From Rhodanobacteraceae bacterium (GTDB lineage Bacteria > Pseudomonadota > Gammaproteobacteria > Xanthomonadales > Rhodanobacteraceae), in assembly GCA_025928585.1 (NCBI GenBank), contig JAICJG010000011.1:1-41568 (forward strand): a stretch of DNA of 41,568 nt. The letters run 5' to 3'. Below, piece after piece: positions 17,234-24,719 of this stretch (the stretch's first letter is position 1; every line of letters starts with the position of its first letter). The notes under the pieces were generated by a model, which worked only from the letters and a program-made list of their open reading frames with translations, searched no databases and had not been told where the DNA came from. The translations under genes and the position numbers were made by a program.

Positions 17234-18704
17234 CAGCACCTCCGGACCGCGACGACCTCAGCAAGCCGGCGGTGATCCGGATCGCGAAATAGAGCATCGC
17301 CAACACCACCAGCATCGCGCCGATCGATCCGAGCTTGTCGGTGAAAGTCCACGCCTGCAGGTGCTCGGCCATGCGCCGCGGCACGCTCGCGTGCCCACCG
17401 GCGAGGAACGCGAAAACGAAGATGAGCCCACCGATCACGTAGACCGGGAAGCCGACCCGGTCGCTGCCGGAATTCGGCGGCCCGTTCGTGCGGCGGCCGA
17501 CTTCGTGATACATCAGCGACAATGCCATCGCCAGCACGCCGAGCAACAGGTAGAAATGGAAGTGGCCAGGCACCCACTGCGTATTGTGCATCACCAGGTT
17601 GATGCGGATGGTGCCGTCGAGAATCGCGCCGAAGCCACCCGCGACCCAGCCGAACAACGCCAGGATCATCAGCCTTGGCGGCATCGTCCAGCGGATGTTG
17701 GACCGCCAGAGGTTGGTGAGGGCGCCGTAAACCGTCACCACCACTACCGGGAACCCCGAGCCCCACGACGCAAACTGCCCCAGCGTCAGGAACCAGTGCG
17801 GCTCGGCGTAATCCATCAGCAGGTGGTGGGGGAACACGATGATCACCAGCACCGTCGTTGCTGCCCACCCCCACAGGAACACGCGCGAAAGCGGGTACGG
17901 CTTGCCGGTGTAGCGCGAGAGCAGTTCGTAAATCGCGATCACGCCCATGTAGATCGCGGCGTTGATGTACATGTGCCCGAACCAGTAGATCAGGGTCTTG
18001 GCGAACAGCGCGTCGATTGCCACTTGCGGAAAGAAGATGTTGATGAGGCTCATCACGAGCACCACCGCGCCCGCGAGGATCCCCAGCGAATTGGCGATGA
18101 TCATGCTGGTGCTCGCAACCACCGTCTTGGGGTGGTCGGGATTGATGTCGCCACCGAACAACCACTGCAACCCAAGGGCGCGTCCGAGATTGCCGTGCAC
18201 CTTGATGATCCCGGCCGCCGCGTCAAGATAGAAAATCAGTTCGCCGACACCAATCAGGAGGTAGCCCAGCATGAACAAGGCCGAGGCATGCGGACTCCAC
18301 ATCCCCATGCCGTGCGTGGGCAATGGATACAGGAACGTCCACAGCGCCGCGTAGCCACCAATGAAGACCGCGAAGATGATGCACAGGGCACCTGCCATGA
18401 ACATGACATAGTTGGTGACGAAGGCCCACAAGTGCAGCCGCACGTACTTGCGCAGGAAGAACCACATCACCGCGGTCGTCGCCAGTACCATGGTGCCGAC
18501 CATGCCCGCGCCGTGCATGGACAACAGTTGGTAGAAGAACTTGGGCGGAACACCCACCCAGCCTGTCTGCGACATGCGCATGGTGAGGCCCACCAACATG
18601 AACACCACGACCAGCAACACTGCGGTAATCATGTACAGGTTGAACGCGAACCGCGCGCTGCCCGTCAGGTGCTCGTCATCGGGATACATGGTGAGTGAGG
18701 CCAT
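17205..18704 (-). CDS. Heme-copper oxidase-superfamily subunit I, sNOR/NorY-like
   Basis: 499 residues, about 12-13 helices. The metal-ligand pattern of the superfamily is complete: H64 (LSMHGAGM) and H383 for the low-spin heme, H381 for the high-spin heme (WVPGHFHFY), and H244 (WFGHMYIN), H293 and H294 (FPHHLLMD) for CuB. The residue four after H244, which is the cross-linked tyrosine in A- and B-type oxidases (HPEVY), is Asn248. The protein therefore lacks the canonical active-site tyrosine, as reported for several cytochrome-oxidase-like nitric oxide reductases. The order subunit II, subunit I, SenC, membrane protein equals norSY-senC-orf1. The start at 18702-18704 is preferred, seven bases after AGGAG. 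O2 or NO reduction cannot be decided by sequence alone. Confidence 0.85.
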   Translation of the reverse strand: MASLTMYPDDEHLTGSARFAFNLYMITAVLLVVVFMLVGLTMRMSQTGWVGVPPKFFYQLLSMHGAGMVGTMVLATTAVMWFFLRKYVRLHLWAFVTNYVMFMAGALCIIFAVFIGGYAALWTFLYPLPTHGMGMWSPHASALFMLGYLLIGVGELIFYLDAAAGIIKVHGNLGRALGLQWLFGGDINPDHPKTVVASTSMIIANSLGILAGAVVLVMSLINIFFPQVAIDALFAKTLIYWFGHMYINAAIYMGVIAIYELLSRYTGKPYPLSRVFLWGWAATTVLVIIVFPHHLLMDYAEPHWFLTLGQFASWGSGFPVVVVTVYGALTNLWRSNIRWTMPPRLMILALFGWVAGGFGAILDGTIRINLVMHNTQWVPGHFHFYLLLGVLAMALSLMYHEVGRRTNGPPNSGSDRVGFPVYVIGGLIFVFAFLAGGHASVPRRMAEHLQAWTFTDKLGSIGAMLVVLAMLYFAIRITAGLLRSSRSGGADVGAADAAG

Positions 18705-18808
18705 GGCCATTCTCCTGCTCGTTCGGCATTCCGGGGTGCGTAGGTCGATACTGGCTGCCGGGGTCTTCCGCCGTCATCGCGGGTGTGCCCGGCCATCGCA
18801 GTGCCACG

Positions 18809-19726
18809 TCACGGCTTTCGTTGTGCCGCTACGTCCTTCACAGTCGCCGTCGGCGCATGGTTGCCCCAACTGGTGCGCTCGTGGTTGATCACCGCCGCGA
18901 CCTCCTCGTCACTGAGCTGATTGCCCCAACCGGGCATTTGCGCAGCGTAAGTCGTGCCACCGATCGTCCTGCCGTGGGTGCCGTGCAGGACGATATTGAT
19001 ATGTTCGGCAGGATCGGCGGCCGTCACGACCGGGTCACCCGCCAGCGGCGGAAAGACGCCCGGCAAGCCTTTGCCGGTTGCCTGGTGGCAAACTGCGCAA
19101 TGGTTGTCGTACACCTGTGCGCCCGAGACGGGCGCAGCTGGCGCCGCCTCGGCCACCGCAGCGGCGGCTGATGCGCCGTGCGGCGTTTGCTCGCTGGCAA
19201 CCACCTTGAGCGTACTCGTCATCTCCGCGTGCATGAGCCCGCAATACTCGAGGCACCGCACCGTGTAGGTGCCTGCCCGATCGAAGGTATGCAGCATCTT
19301 GTTGGTGTAGCCCGGCATCGCCTGCACCTGGGCCACGATGCGACCGTCAGGCCCGTAGAGGGCGAAACCGTGGTTGACATCGTCGCTGGTGACGCGAAAT
19401 TCCACCCTGCTGCCGGCTTGCACCGTATCCGGCTTGATCTGCCAGGACCACTGGCGTCCGACGGCGTTCACCACCTGCGTGGCGCCCAGATCGGTGTGCT
19501 GCGGCGGAATCGGGTAATGCTGCAGCGTGATGAAGCTGCCGACGATGAATCCGACCGCCAGTATCAGGAACCACCAAGCCTGCACGATGTGCGTGGTTCG
19601 ACTGAACTTCCGGGCTTGCGCCTCGTCCGATGGCTTGCCCGCCATGACGACGACAATGATGAATCCCAGCGCGATGATCGCTATCCCGACAAGGAGAATG
19701 ATCCAGGCAAGATTTTGCAGATGCAT
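18809..19726 (-). CDS. Heme-copper reductase subunit II with CuA and cytochrome c domains
   Basis: 305 residues: two helices (about 6-28 and 48-68), a periplasmic cupredoxin domain, then a cytochrome c domain. All CuA ligands are visible: H119 (DDVNHGF), C158, E160 and C162 (CLEYC), H166 and M169 (GLMHAEM). An Ala/Pro-rich linker (183-203) precedes heme motif C210-x-x-C213-H214, with likely Met ligand M264 (AAQMPGW). It would accept electrons from a soluble cytochrome and pass them via heme c and CuA to subunit I. AGGGG lies five bases before the ATG. A 104-bp gap separates it from subunit I. Immediately upstream is the transposase relic, so its promoter may lie in or near the IS. Confidence 0.9.
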   Translation of the reverse strand: MHLQNLAWIILLVGIAIIALGFIIVVVMAGKPSDEAQARKFSRTTHIVQAWWFLILAVGFIVGSFITLQHYPIPPQHTDLGATQVVNAVGRQWSWQIKPDTVQAGSRVEFRVTSDDVNHGFALYGPDGRIVAQVQAMPGYTNKMLHTFDRAGTYTVRCLEYCGLMHAEMTSTLKVVASEQTPHGASAAAAVAEAAPAAPVSGAQVYDNHCAVCHQATGKGLPGVFPPLAGDPVVTAADPAEHINIVLHGTHGRTIGGTTYAAQMPGWGNQLSDEEVAAVINHERTSWGNHAPTATVKDVAAQRKP

Positions 19727-19765
19727 CGGGTCCCCTCGTGGTCTGCGTTCGCGACGTGCGCGGCG

Positions 19766-19797
19766 ACCTTGCTACTATGCTGTCACTGCATTGTCAA
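19766..19797 (-). promoter_or_regulatory. Possible outward promoter from the IS relic towards subunit II
   Basis: On the minus strand a perfect TTGACA (19792-19797) occurs within the last codons of the transposase and points at the subunit II gene, whose ATG is 66 bp away. A 17-bp spacing places a poor -10 (TAGCAA) over the transposase stop. IS ends often carry outward -35 boxes. This is suggestive only. Confidence 0.25.
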
Positions 19798-20833
19798 GGC
19801 GCTGTATTGGGCCAGTACATCCGGCACGGATTGCCAAGCCGATCGGCGGGTATATCGAGCGGGGTACGCAGCGCGATGCCGTGGTGGGGCGTTCGGCGTT
19901 GTACCAGTGCAGCCACTCGAACAGACGATCGTTGAAGGCACCGAGGTCGTCGAGCAACAGGGCTTCGCGGTAGGCGACGGACTCGTCCTGGATGGTGGGG
20001 TTGAAGCGTTCGCAGTGGGCATTCATCTTGGGGGTACGCGGGTGGTGTGCCAATACGCGAGGCCTTGGCTGACGATGGCGTCGTGCAAGTGTTTGGCGAA
20101 CTCGCCGCCGTTGTCCGAGAGCACGCGTTGCAGGGAAACCGGGAACACGATCTGGACGAGCGCTAAGGTCAGGGCGGCGCGGGCACTGGAACGGGTACGG
20201 AACGCCAAGGCGAAGCTGAAGCGGCTGGCCAGGCCGATGCAGGTAATGAGGTAGCGGGCCAAGCCGTCCTTGCGGCGTTCGATGGTATCCATGGCCAGGC
20301 AATCGCCCGGGCCTTCGGGCCGATAGCCCTTGGGCTTGCGGATTCGCGGCCGACGCAGGACGCGGCCTTGCGCAAACCGCGAGACCCGGCGTGGCGCGTG
20401 GCGCATCTTGTCCGGCGCATCGGCGATCAATCGTAATGGTGCGCACCGAGGGGCAGCGCAGGCCCTGTCGCCGACACCACGCTGCAAGAAACGGATGCAG
20501 CTTCTCCTTGCCCAGGTTCTGGTGCTGGGTCCGCAGCCTGCGGAGCTCGGCCAGCAGCGCCGGTGGCCAGCGACGCTGCCGCAGATGGTGGGTCGGGTAC
20601 TCAACGGCGCGCGCAGCCGGATCGCCACCGCCCATGCGCAACCGCTCTCGCCACGCGTACAACGTCCGGCGCGAAACCCCGAAGGCTTCCTGCGTGGCCA
20701 AGAGCCCATGCTTCTCCCAGAAGCACAGGATGCGGCGCTGCTCGGCATCGGCGCTGATCATGCTCCAGCAAAGAGCACGATCCGCGACCGCAAGAAAGCC
20801 CTTTACGCGGTATCCGACCCTTCTGATCTGCAC
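19775..20833 (-). pseudogene. IS481-type DDE transposase, two frameshifts
   Basis: Conceptually about 350 residues. An N-terminal helix-turn-helix (WEKHGLLATQEAFGVSRRTL, then YAWRERL) is followed by an rve-type DDE core with the first Asp in CLAMDTIERR, the second in LSDNGGEF and the Glu in KMNAHCERFN. The frame breaks near 20434, where the expected ..TIGRLIADAP.. has lost two bases or gained one, and again near 20043, where a T is missing from the codon that would complete HTYPRTPKMN. The second shift restores the first frame. The gene is therefore inactive. CERFNPTIQ replaces the usual CERFNRTIQ, another sign of decay. Clear terminal inverted repeats were not found; only a weak 8/10 match (TGCATTGTCA inward at the left, TGCACTCTCA inward at the right near 20855) was seen. 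Confidence 0.8.
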
Positions 20834-20939
20834 CTCCCTCCCTCCAGGTGAGAGTGCAAATGTTGCTGGCCCGAGTCAGGCGCGATTGCCGATCACACGC
20901 TCCCGGACTGGATGGCCACCAGCAGCCGGCGACTATGCG

Positions 20940-21791
20940 TCAACCCCGGTGCATGTCGAGGGCGTGGCGGATCGGCGCGAGAAACCTCCGTGCACGCACG
21001 CAGGCGTCCTCGCGATCGGGCGCTCCCGCAAGTGTCGCCACCAGCGCCGAGCCGATCACCACCGCGTCGGCAAACGCAGCCACTGCCTTCGCGCTGGCTG
21101 CATCCTTGATTCCGAAACCGACCGCGACTGGTACGTTTGCGCGCCTGCGAAGATCGCCGACGCGTTGCGCGATGTCTTGCGCCGACAACTTCGACCCTCC
21201 GGTGATGCCCGCGAACGACACGTAATACAGATAACCCTCGGCCGCTTCGACCGCGCTGGCGAGACGCGGCTCCGAAGTCGTGGGCGCGACCAGCAGGATC
21301 CGTTCGAGGCCAGCGTCGCGCAGGGGTTGCAATGCAGCGTCTTCCTCGATCGGACAATCGACCACCAGTACGCCATCCACGCCGGAATCGACCGCTTCAC
21401 GCGCGAAACGTTCGACCCCGTGGATCGCGATCGGATTCAAATAGCCCATCAGCACGACAGGCGTATCCGTGTCGCGCCCGCGAAATTCGCGCACCCATTG
21501 AAGGATGCCCGGAACGCCGACCTTGTTGCGCAGGGCGCGCTCGTTGGCGTGCTGGATCACGGGCCCGTCGGCCATCGGGTCGGAGAACGGCACACCGAGT
21601 TCGATGATGTCCGCGCCGCCGTCCACCAGCGCGTGCATGACATCCACCGTTGCGTCCGGAAACGGGTCGCCGGCGGTGATGAACGGGATCAGCGCGGTGC
21701 GTTGGCGCGCTTGCAGCCTCGCGAAGGTTGCGCCGAGTCGATCTTTCCCCGTTCCCCGTTCCCCATTCCGGCTGTCGCTGGTTGCGCTCAC
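20940..21791 (-). CDS. trpA: Tryptophan synthase alpha subunit
   Basis: 283 residues, TIM barrel. It cleaves indole-3-glycerol phosphate and passes indole to TrpB through the alpha-beta tunnel. Catalytic Glu64 is in [11 protein letters not shown] and Asp75 in MADGP (Glu49 and Asp60 in E. coli); the phosphate loop is GFGIKDA. The 15-residue offset reflects an N-terminal extension ([14 protein letters not shown]) encoded by a simple repeat at 21744-21771. The start is GTG at 21789-21791, overlapping the trpB TGA by 4 bp. Downstream the usual accD is displaced by the IS relic and reductase cluster. Confidence 0.95.
   Translation of the reverse strand: MSATSDSRNGERGTGKDRLGATFARLQARQRTALIPFITAGDPFPDATVDVMHALVDGGADIIELGVPFSDPMADGPVIQHANERALRNKVGVPGILQWVREFRGRDTDTPVVLMGYLNPIAIHGVERFAREAVDSGVDGVLVVDCPIEEDAALQPLRDAGLERILLVAPTTSEPRLASAVEAAEGYLYYVSFAGITGGSKLSAQDIAQRVGDLRRRANVPVAVGFGIKDAASAKAVAAFADAVVIGSALVATLAGAPDREDACVRARRFLAPIRHALDMHRG
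21744..21771. repeat. TTCCCCG simple repeat inside the trpA 5' end
   Basis: Three to four tandem copies of TTCCCC(G/A) on the plus strand (GGGAACGGGGAA-type on the coding strand). It resembles the GGGAATCGGGAATC-type intergenic repeats of Xanthomonadales, here read through as coding sequence. A related short run occurs at 27607-27630. Confidence 0.6.
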
Positions 21792-22999
21792 AGCTCGAAT
21801 CCCTCGCGCTGCGCGATCGTATGCACATCCTTGTCGCCACGGCCGGAGAGATTGCACAGCACGAGGCCGTCCTTCGGCAGCTCGCGGGCAAGCCTGATTG
21901 CTTGCGCGACCGCGTGGCTCGATTCCAGGGCAGCGAGGATGCCCTCGGTTTCGCAGAGCAGGTGGAACGCGGCGAGCGCCTCTTCGTCGGTGACGCCCAC
22001 GTATTCGGCGCGGCCGGTGTCCTTCAGGAACGCGTGTTCGGGGCCGACGCCCGGATAGTCGAGTCCCGCCGAGACCGAGTGCGTTTCGATGATCTGGCCG
22101 TCGTCGTCGCACAACACGTAGGTGCGGTTGCCGTGCAGCACGCCGGGCCGGCCCGCGGCGAGCGAGGCCGCGTGCCGGCCCGTTGCCAGTCCCAGGCCCG
22201 CGGCCTCGGCACCGACGATGCGCACCTCCCGGTCGTTGAGGAACGCGTGAAAGAGACCGATCGCATTCGAGCCCCCGCCCACGCACGCAGTCAGCACGTC
22301 CGGCAGGCGCCCGAATTGTTCCAGCATCTGCGCGCGCGCCTCGCGCCCCACCACCGCGTTGAAGTCGCGGACCATGGTGGGATACGGATGCGGCCCTGCG
22401 ACCGTGCCGATGATGTAGAAGGTATCGACGACGTTCCCGACCCAGTCGCGCAGCGCCTCGTTCAGCGCATCCTTGAGCGTCTTCGAACCGGACGTCACCG
22501 GTACCACTTCCGCGCCCAGCAGCTTCATGCGGTAGACATTGATCTTCTGGCGCTCGATGTCGACCGCGCCCATGTACACCACGCATTGCATGCCGAAGCG
22601 CGCGCACACCGTGGCGGTCGCGACGCCGTGCTGGCCGGCGCCGGTTTCCGCGATGATGCGGCGCTTGCCCATCGCGCGCGCCACCAGCGCCTGGCCGACG
22701 GTGTTGTTGATCTTGTGCGCGCCGGTGTGGTTCAAGTCTTCGCGCTTGAGCAGGATCTGCGCGCCGCCGATGCGCGCGGACAGCCGCTTCGCGTGGTAGA
22801 TCGGTGAGGGCCGGCCGACGTAATGCTTCAGGTCGTCCGCGAATTCCTTCTGGAACGCCGGGTCGTCCCGAAGCCGGGTGTAGGCGGCGGTCAATTCCTC
22901 CAGCGGCGCGATCAGCGTTTCCGCGACGAAGGTGCCCCCGTACGGACCGAACCGGCCGCGTTCATCAGGGTAGCGGTAGAAGTCGATTTCCTCGGTCAC
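21788..22999 (-). CDS. trpB: Tryptophan synthase beta subunit
   Basis: 403 residues, PLP fold type II. It condenses indole with serine to give tryptophan. The PLP lysine is K96 in [12 protein letters not shown]; the catalytic Glu lies in [10 protein letters not shown], and the phosphate-binding loop is VGGGSNAIG. The start is GTG at 22997-22999, with only a weak ribosome site upstream, and its stop overlaps the trpA GTG by 4 bp. trpF lies 86 bp upstream across a dispersed repeat. No leader peptide or attenuator is visible. Confidence 0.96.
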   Translation of the reverse strand: MTEEIDFYRYPDERGRFGPYGGTFVAETLIAPLEELTAAYTRLRDDPAFQKEFADDLKHYVGRPSPIYHAKRLSARIGGAQILLKREDLNHTGAHKINNTVGQALVARAMGKRRIIAETGAGQHGVATATVCARFGMQCVVYMGAVDIERQKINVYRMKLLGAEVVPVTSGSKTLKDALNEALRDWVGNVVDTFYIIGTVAGPHPYPTMVRDFNAVVGREARAQMLEQFGRLPDVLTACVGGGSNAIGLFHAFLNDREVRIVGAEAAGLGLATGRHAASLAAGRPGVLHGNRTYVLCDDDGQIIETHSVSAGLDYPGVGPEHAFLKDTGRAEYVGVTDEEALAAFHLLCETEGILAALESSHAVAQAIRLARELPKDGLVLCNLSGRGDKDVHTIAQREGFEL

Positions 23000-23012
23000 C
23001 TCAGGAGCCTCT

Positions 23013-23034
23013 GACGCGGATCACCGCGGATCAA
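23013..23034. repeat. Dispersed CGCGGATCA-type repeat, trpF-trpB gap
   Basis: GACGCGGATCACCGCGGATC followed by AA carries two copies of CGCGGATCA and belongs to the family of A/T-poor repeats built on CGCGTTCATCCGCGGATCA seen between genes in Xanthomonadales. Related copies flank trpF on its other side. Confidence 0.5.
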
Positions 23035-23085
23035 CAAGGACAGGGGCGGAATCAATGCATTTGCTTTCGTCCGCACGCATGCGCG

Positions 23086-23721
23086 TCAATCCGCCTCGAA
23101 CTCTGTTTTGCGTACTACCGCAAAGAACGCACGCATCTTCGCAGCATCCTTGATCCCCGGCGCGGATTCGACCCCGCTGGCGAGATCGACCGCCCACGGG
23201 TGCACCATCCGGATGGCATCGCCCACGTTTCCCGCGTGCAGGCCGCCCGCGAGGATGATCGGCCGGTCGAGATCGCGCGGGATCCGCGACCAGTCGAACG
23301 TCCTGCCCTGCCCGCCCTGCGCACCGGCCGGATGGCCATCCAGCACGAAACCCTGCGCGCGCGGATGCGCCGCTGCGATTTCATGCACGTTCCCATCGCC
23401 CGCCATGCCGATCGCCTTCGTGTAACGCACGCCGAAGGATTCACAGAACGCCGCATCCTCGCTGCCGTGGAACTGGATCAGGTCCGGCCGCAGGCGGTCG
23501 ACGATCTCCGCCACGCGCGTGGCCGGCAGGTCGTGTGCCAGCGCCACCAGGGATACGAATGACGGCAGGGCCTCGCGGATGGCACGCGCACCATCCAGCG
23601 GCACGCACCGCGGACTGCTGGGCGTCATCACCAGGCCGATCGCGTCCGCGCCCAGCTCGCAGGCGAGCAGCGCGTCCTCCATGCGGGTGACGCCGCAGAT
23701 CTTGATGCGGGTTCGATTCAT
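23086..23721 (-). CDS. trpF: Phosphoribosylanthranilate isomerase
   Basis: 211 residues, TIM barrel. It converts phosphoribosylanthranilate to CdRP in tryptophan synthesis. The general base is C9 (RIKICGVTR) and the general acid is D128 (FVLDGH). The phosphate region includes GGQGRTFDW and ILAGGLHAGNV, consistent with the family although the first loop has Gln where most have Thr. ATG at 23719-23721 gives the family-typical start; no strong ribosome site is present. The order truA-trpF-trpB-trpA is conserved. Confidence 0.95.
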   Translation of the reverse strand: MNRTRIKICGVTRMEDALLACELGADAIGLVMTPSSPRCVPLDGARAIREALPSFVSLVALAHDLPATRVAEIVDRLRPDLIQFHGSEDAAFCESFGVRYTKAIGMAGDGNVHEIAAAHPRAQGFVLDGHPAGAQGGQGRTFDWSRIPRDLDRPIILAGGLHAGNVGDAIRMVHPWAVDLASGVESAPGIKDAAKMRAFFAVVRKTEFEAD

Positions 23722-23744
23722 TGGGCGTCGGTAAAAGACGGCCC

Positions 23745-23820
23745 GCGAGTAAACGCGGATGTGCGCGGATGCAAAGCAAACCTTTCGCACCATTTGCGTT
23801 TATTCGCGTTCATTCGCGGA
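23745..23820. repeat. Inverted pair of dispersed repeats, trpF-truA gap
   Basis: CGCGAGTAAACGC (23745-23757) and GCGTTTATTCGCG (23796-23808) form a 12/13 inverted repeat. The right copy continues TTCATTCGCGG to 23820. The truA stop codon (23800-23802) lies inside the right copy, so the repeat encodes the end of TruA. Confidence 0.65.
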
Positions 23821-24609
23821 CTGCTGGTCGTGGGGATTGCCCGGCAGGGTAACTTCGGCGGGAAGCGCCCATTGTGCCGGATATCGGGGCCCGATGAACG
23901 TCAGTCCTTGCGCCGGCGCGGTTGCACCAGCTCGTGCGCGGTCCCGCGCGGCAAGCACCTCGGCAATCCATTGGACGGGCCGCTCGCCGGTTCCGACCTC
24001 GAGCAGCGAGCCGACGAGGTTGCGCACCATGTGGTGCAGGAACGCATTGGCCTCGATTTCGACGATCACGCGGTCGTCCTCGCGGCGCACCGCGACCGCG
24101 GTAACGTTGCGGCGCGCGTGCCGGGCCTGGCACGAGACCGCGCGAAACGACGAGAAATCCTGCTCGCCGACCAGGCATTGCGCCGCCGCATGCATCGCGC
24201 CCGCGTCGAGCGGCCGGCGCTCCCAGGCCACGAACCTCGCCTCCAGCGCCGGCCGGACCGGACGGTTCAGCAAGACGTACCGGTAGCGCCGCGCGCGCGC
24301 GGAAAACCGCGCGTGGAAATCATCGGGCATCACGCGCGCCCACAGCACCGCGATCGCGCGCGGCAGGCGCGAGGTCGCGCCGAGCACCCACGCGCGCCCG
24401 GTGCGCACGGCACGGGTATCGAAGTGCACCACCTGGCAGCGCGCGTGCACCCCGGCATCGGTGCGTCCCGCGCAGGTCACCGCCACCGGATGGTCGGCCA
24501 CGAATGCGAGCGCCCTCTCGACCTCGGCCTGCACGCTCGGGCCATGCCCGAGCCGCTGCCAGCCGAAGTAGTCGGTGCCGTCGTATTCGATGCCAAGCGC
24601 GACGCGCAT
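23800..24609 (-). CDS. truA: tRNA pseudouridine synthase A
   Basis: 269 residues. It isomerises uridines 38-40 of tRNA anticodon stems to pseudouridine. Catalytic D51 is in [11 protein letters not shown]. Other family segments are [10 protein letters not shown] (9-18), the ARRYRYVL strand and [17 protein letters not shown]. The last six codons (SANERE plus TAA) are encoded by the dispersed repeat at 23793-23820, giving a non-homologous C-terminal tail. The gene follows fimV across a 110-bp gap in which nothing recognisable was seen. Confidence 0.95.
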   Translation of the reverse strand: MRVALGIEYDGTDYFGWQRLGHGPSVQAEVERALAFVADHPVAVTCAGRTDAGVHARCQVVHFDTRAVRTGRAWVLGATSRLPRAIAVLWARVMPDDFHARFSARARRYRYVLLNRPVRPALEARFVAWERRPLDAGAMHAAAQCLVGEQDFSSFRAVSCQARHARRNVTAVAVRREDDRVIVEIEANAFLHHMVRNLVGSLLEVGTGERPVQWIAEVLAARDRARAGATAPAQGLTFIGPRYPAQWALPAEVTLPGNPHDQQSANERE

Positions 24610-24719
24610 TCAGGCGGCCGCTCCGCGGCTGCAAGGCGAACGATGGCCCGCCGCAGTCAGGGCCTTGCGTGCTGGCGCGGGGTGCGCCGAGGCATTCCGG
24701 GATACGTGCACCGCGCAGC

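Noticed and set aside
17052-18698. A 548-codon plus-strand frame opposite the heme-copper subunit I
   Set aside because: Composition is His/Glu/Gln/Arg-rich as expected from reading a hydrophobic helix-rich gene backwards; no motif is present.
19775-20870. Exact ends and target duplication of the IS
   Set aside because: Only a weak 8/10 inverted match near 19788 and 20855 was found, and no flanking direct repeat could be established by eye.
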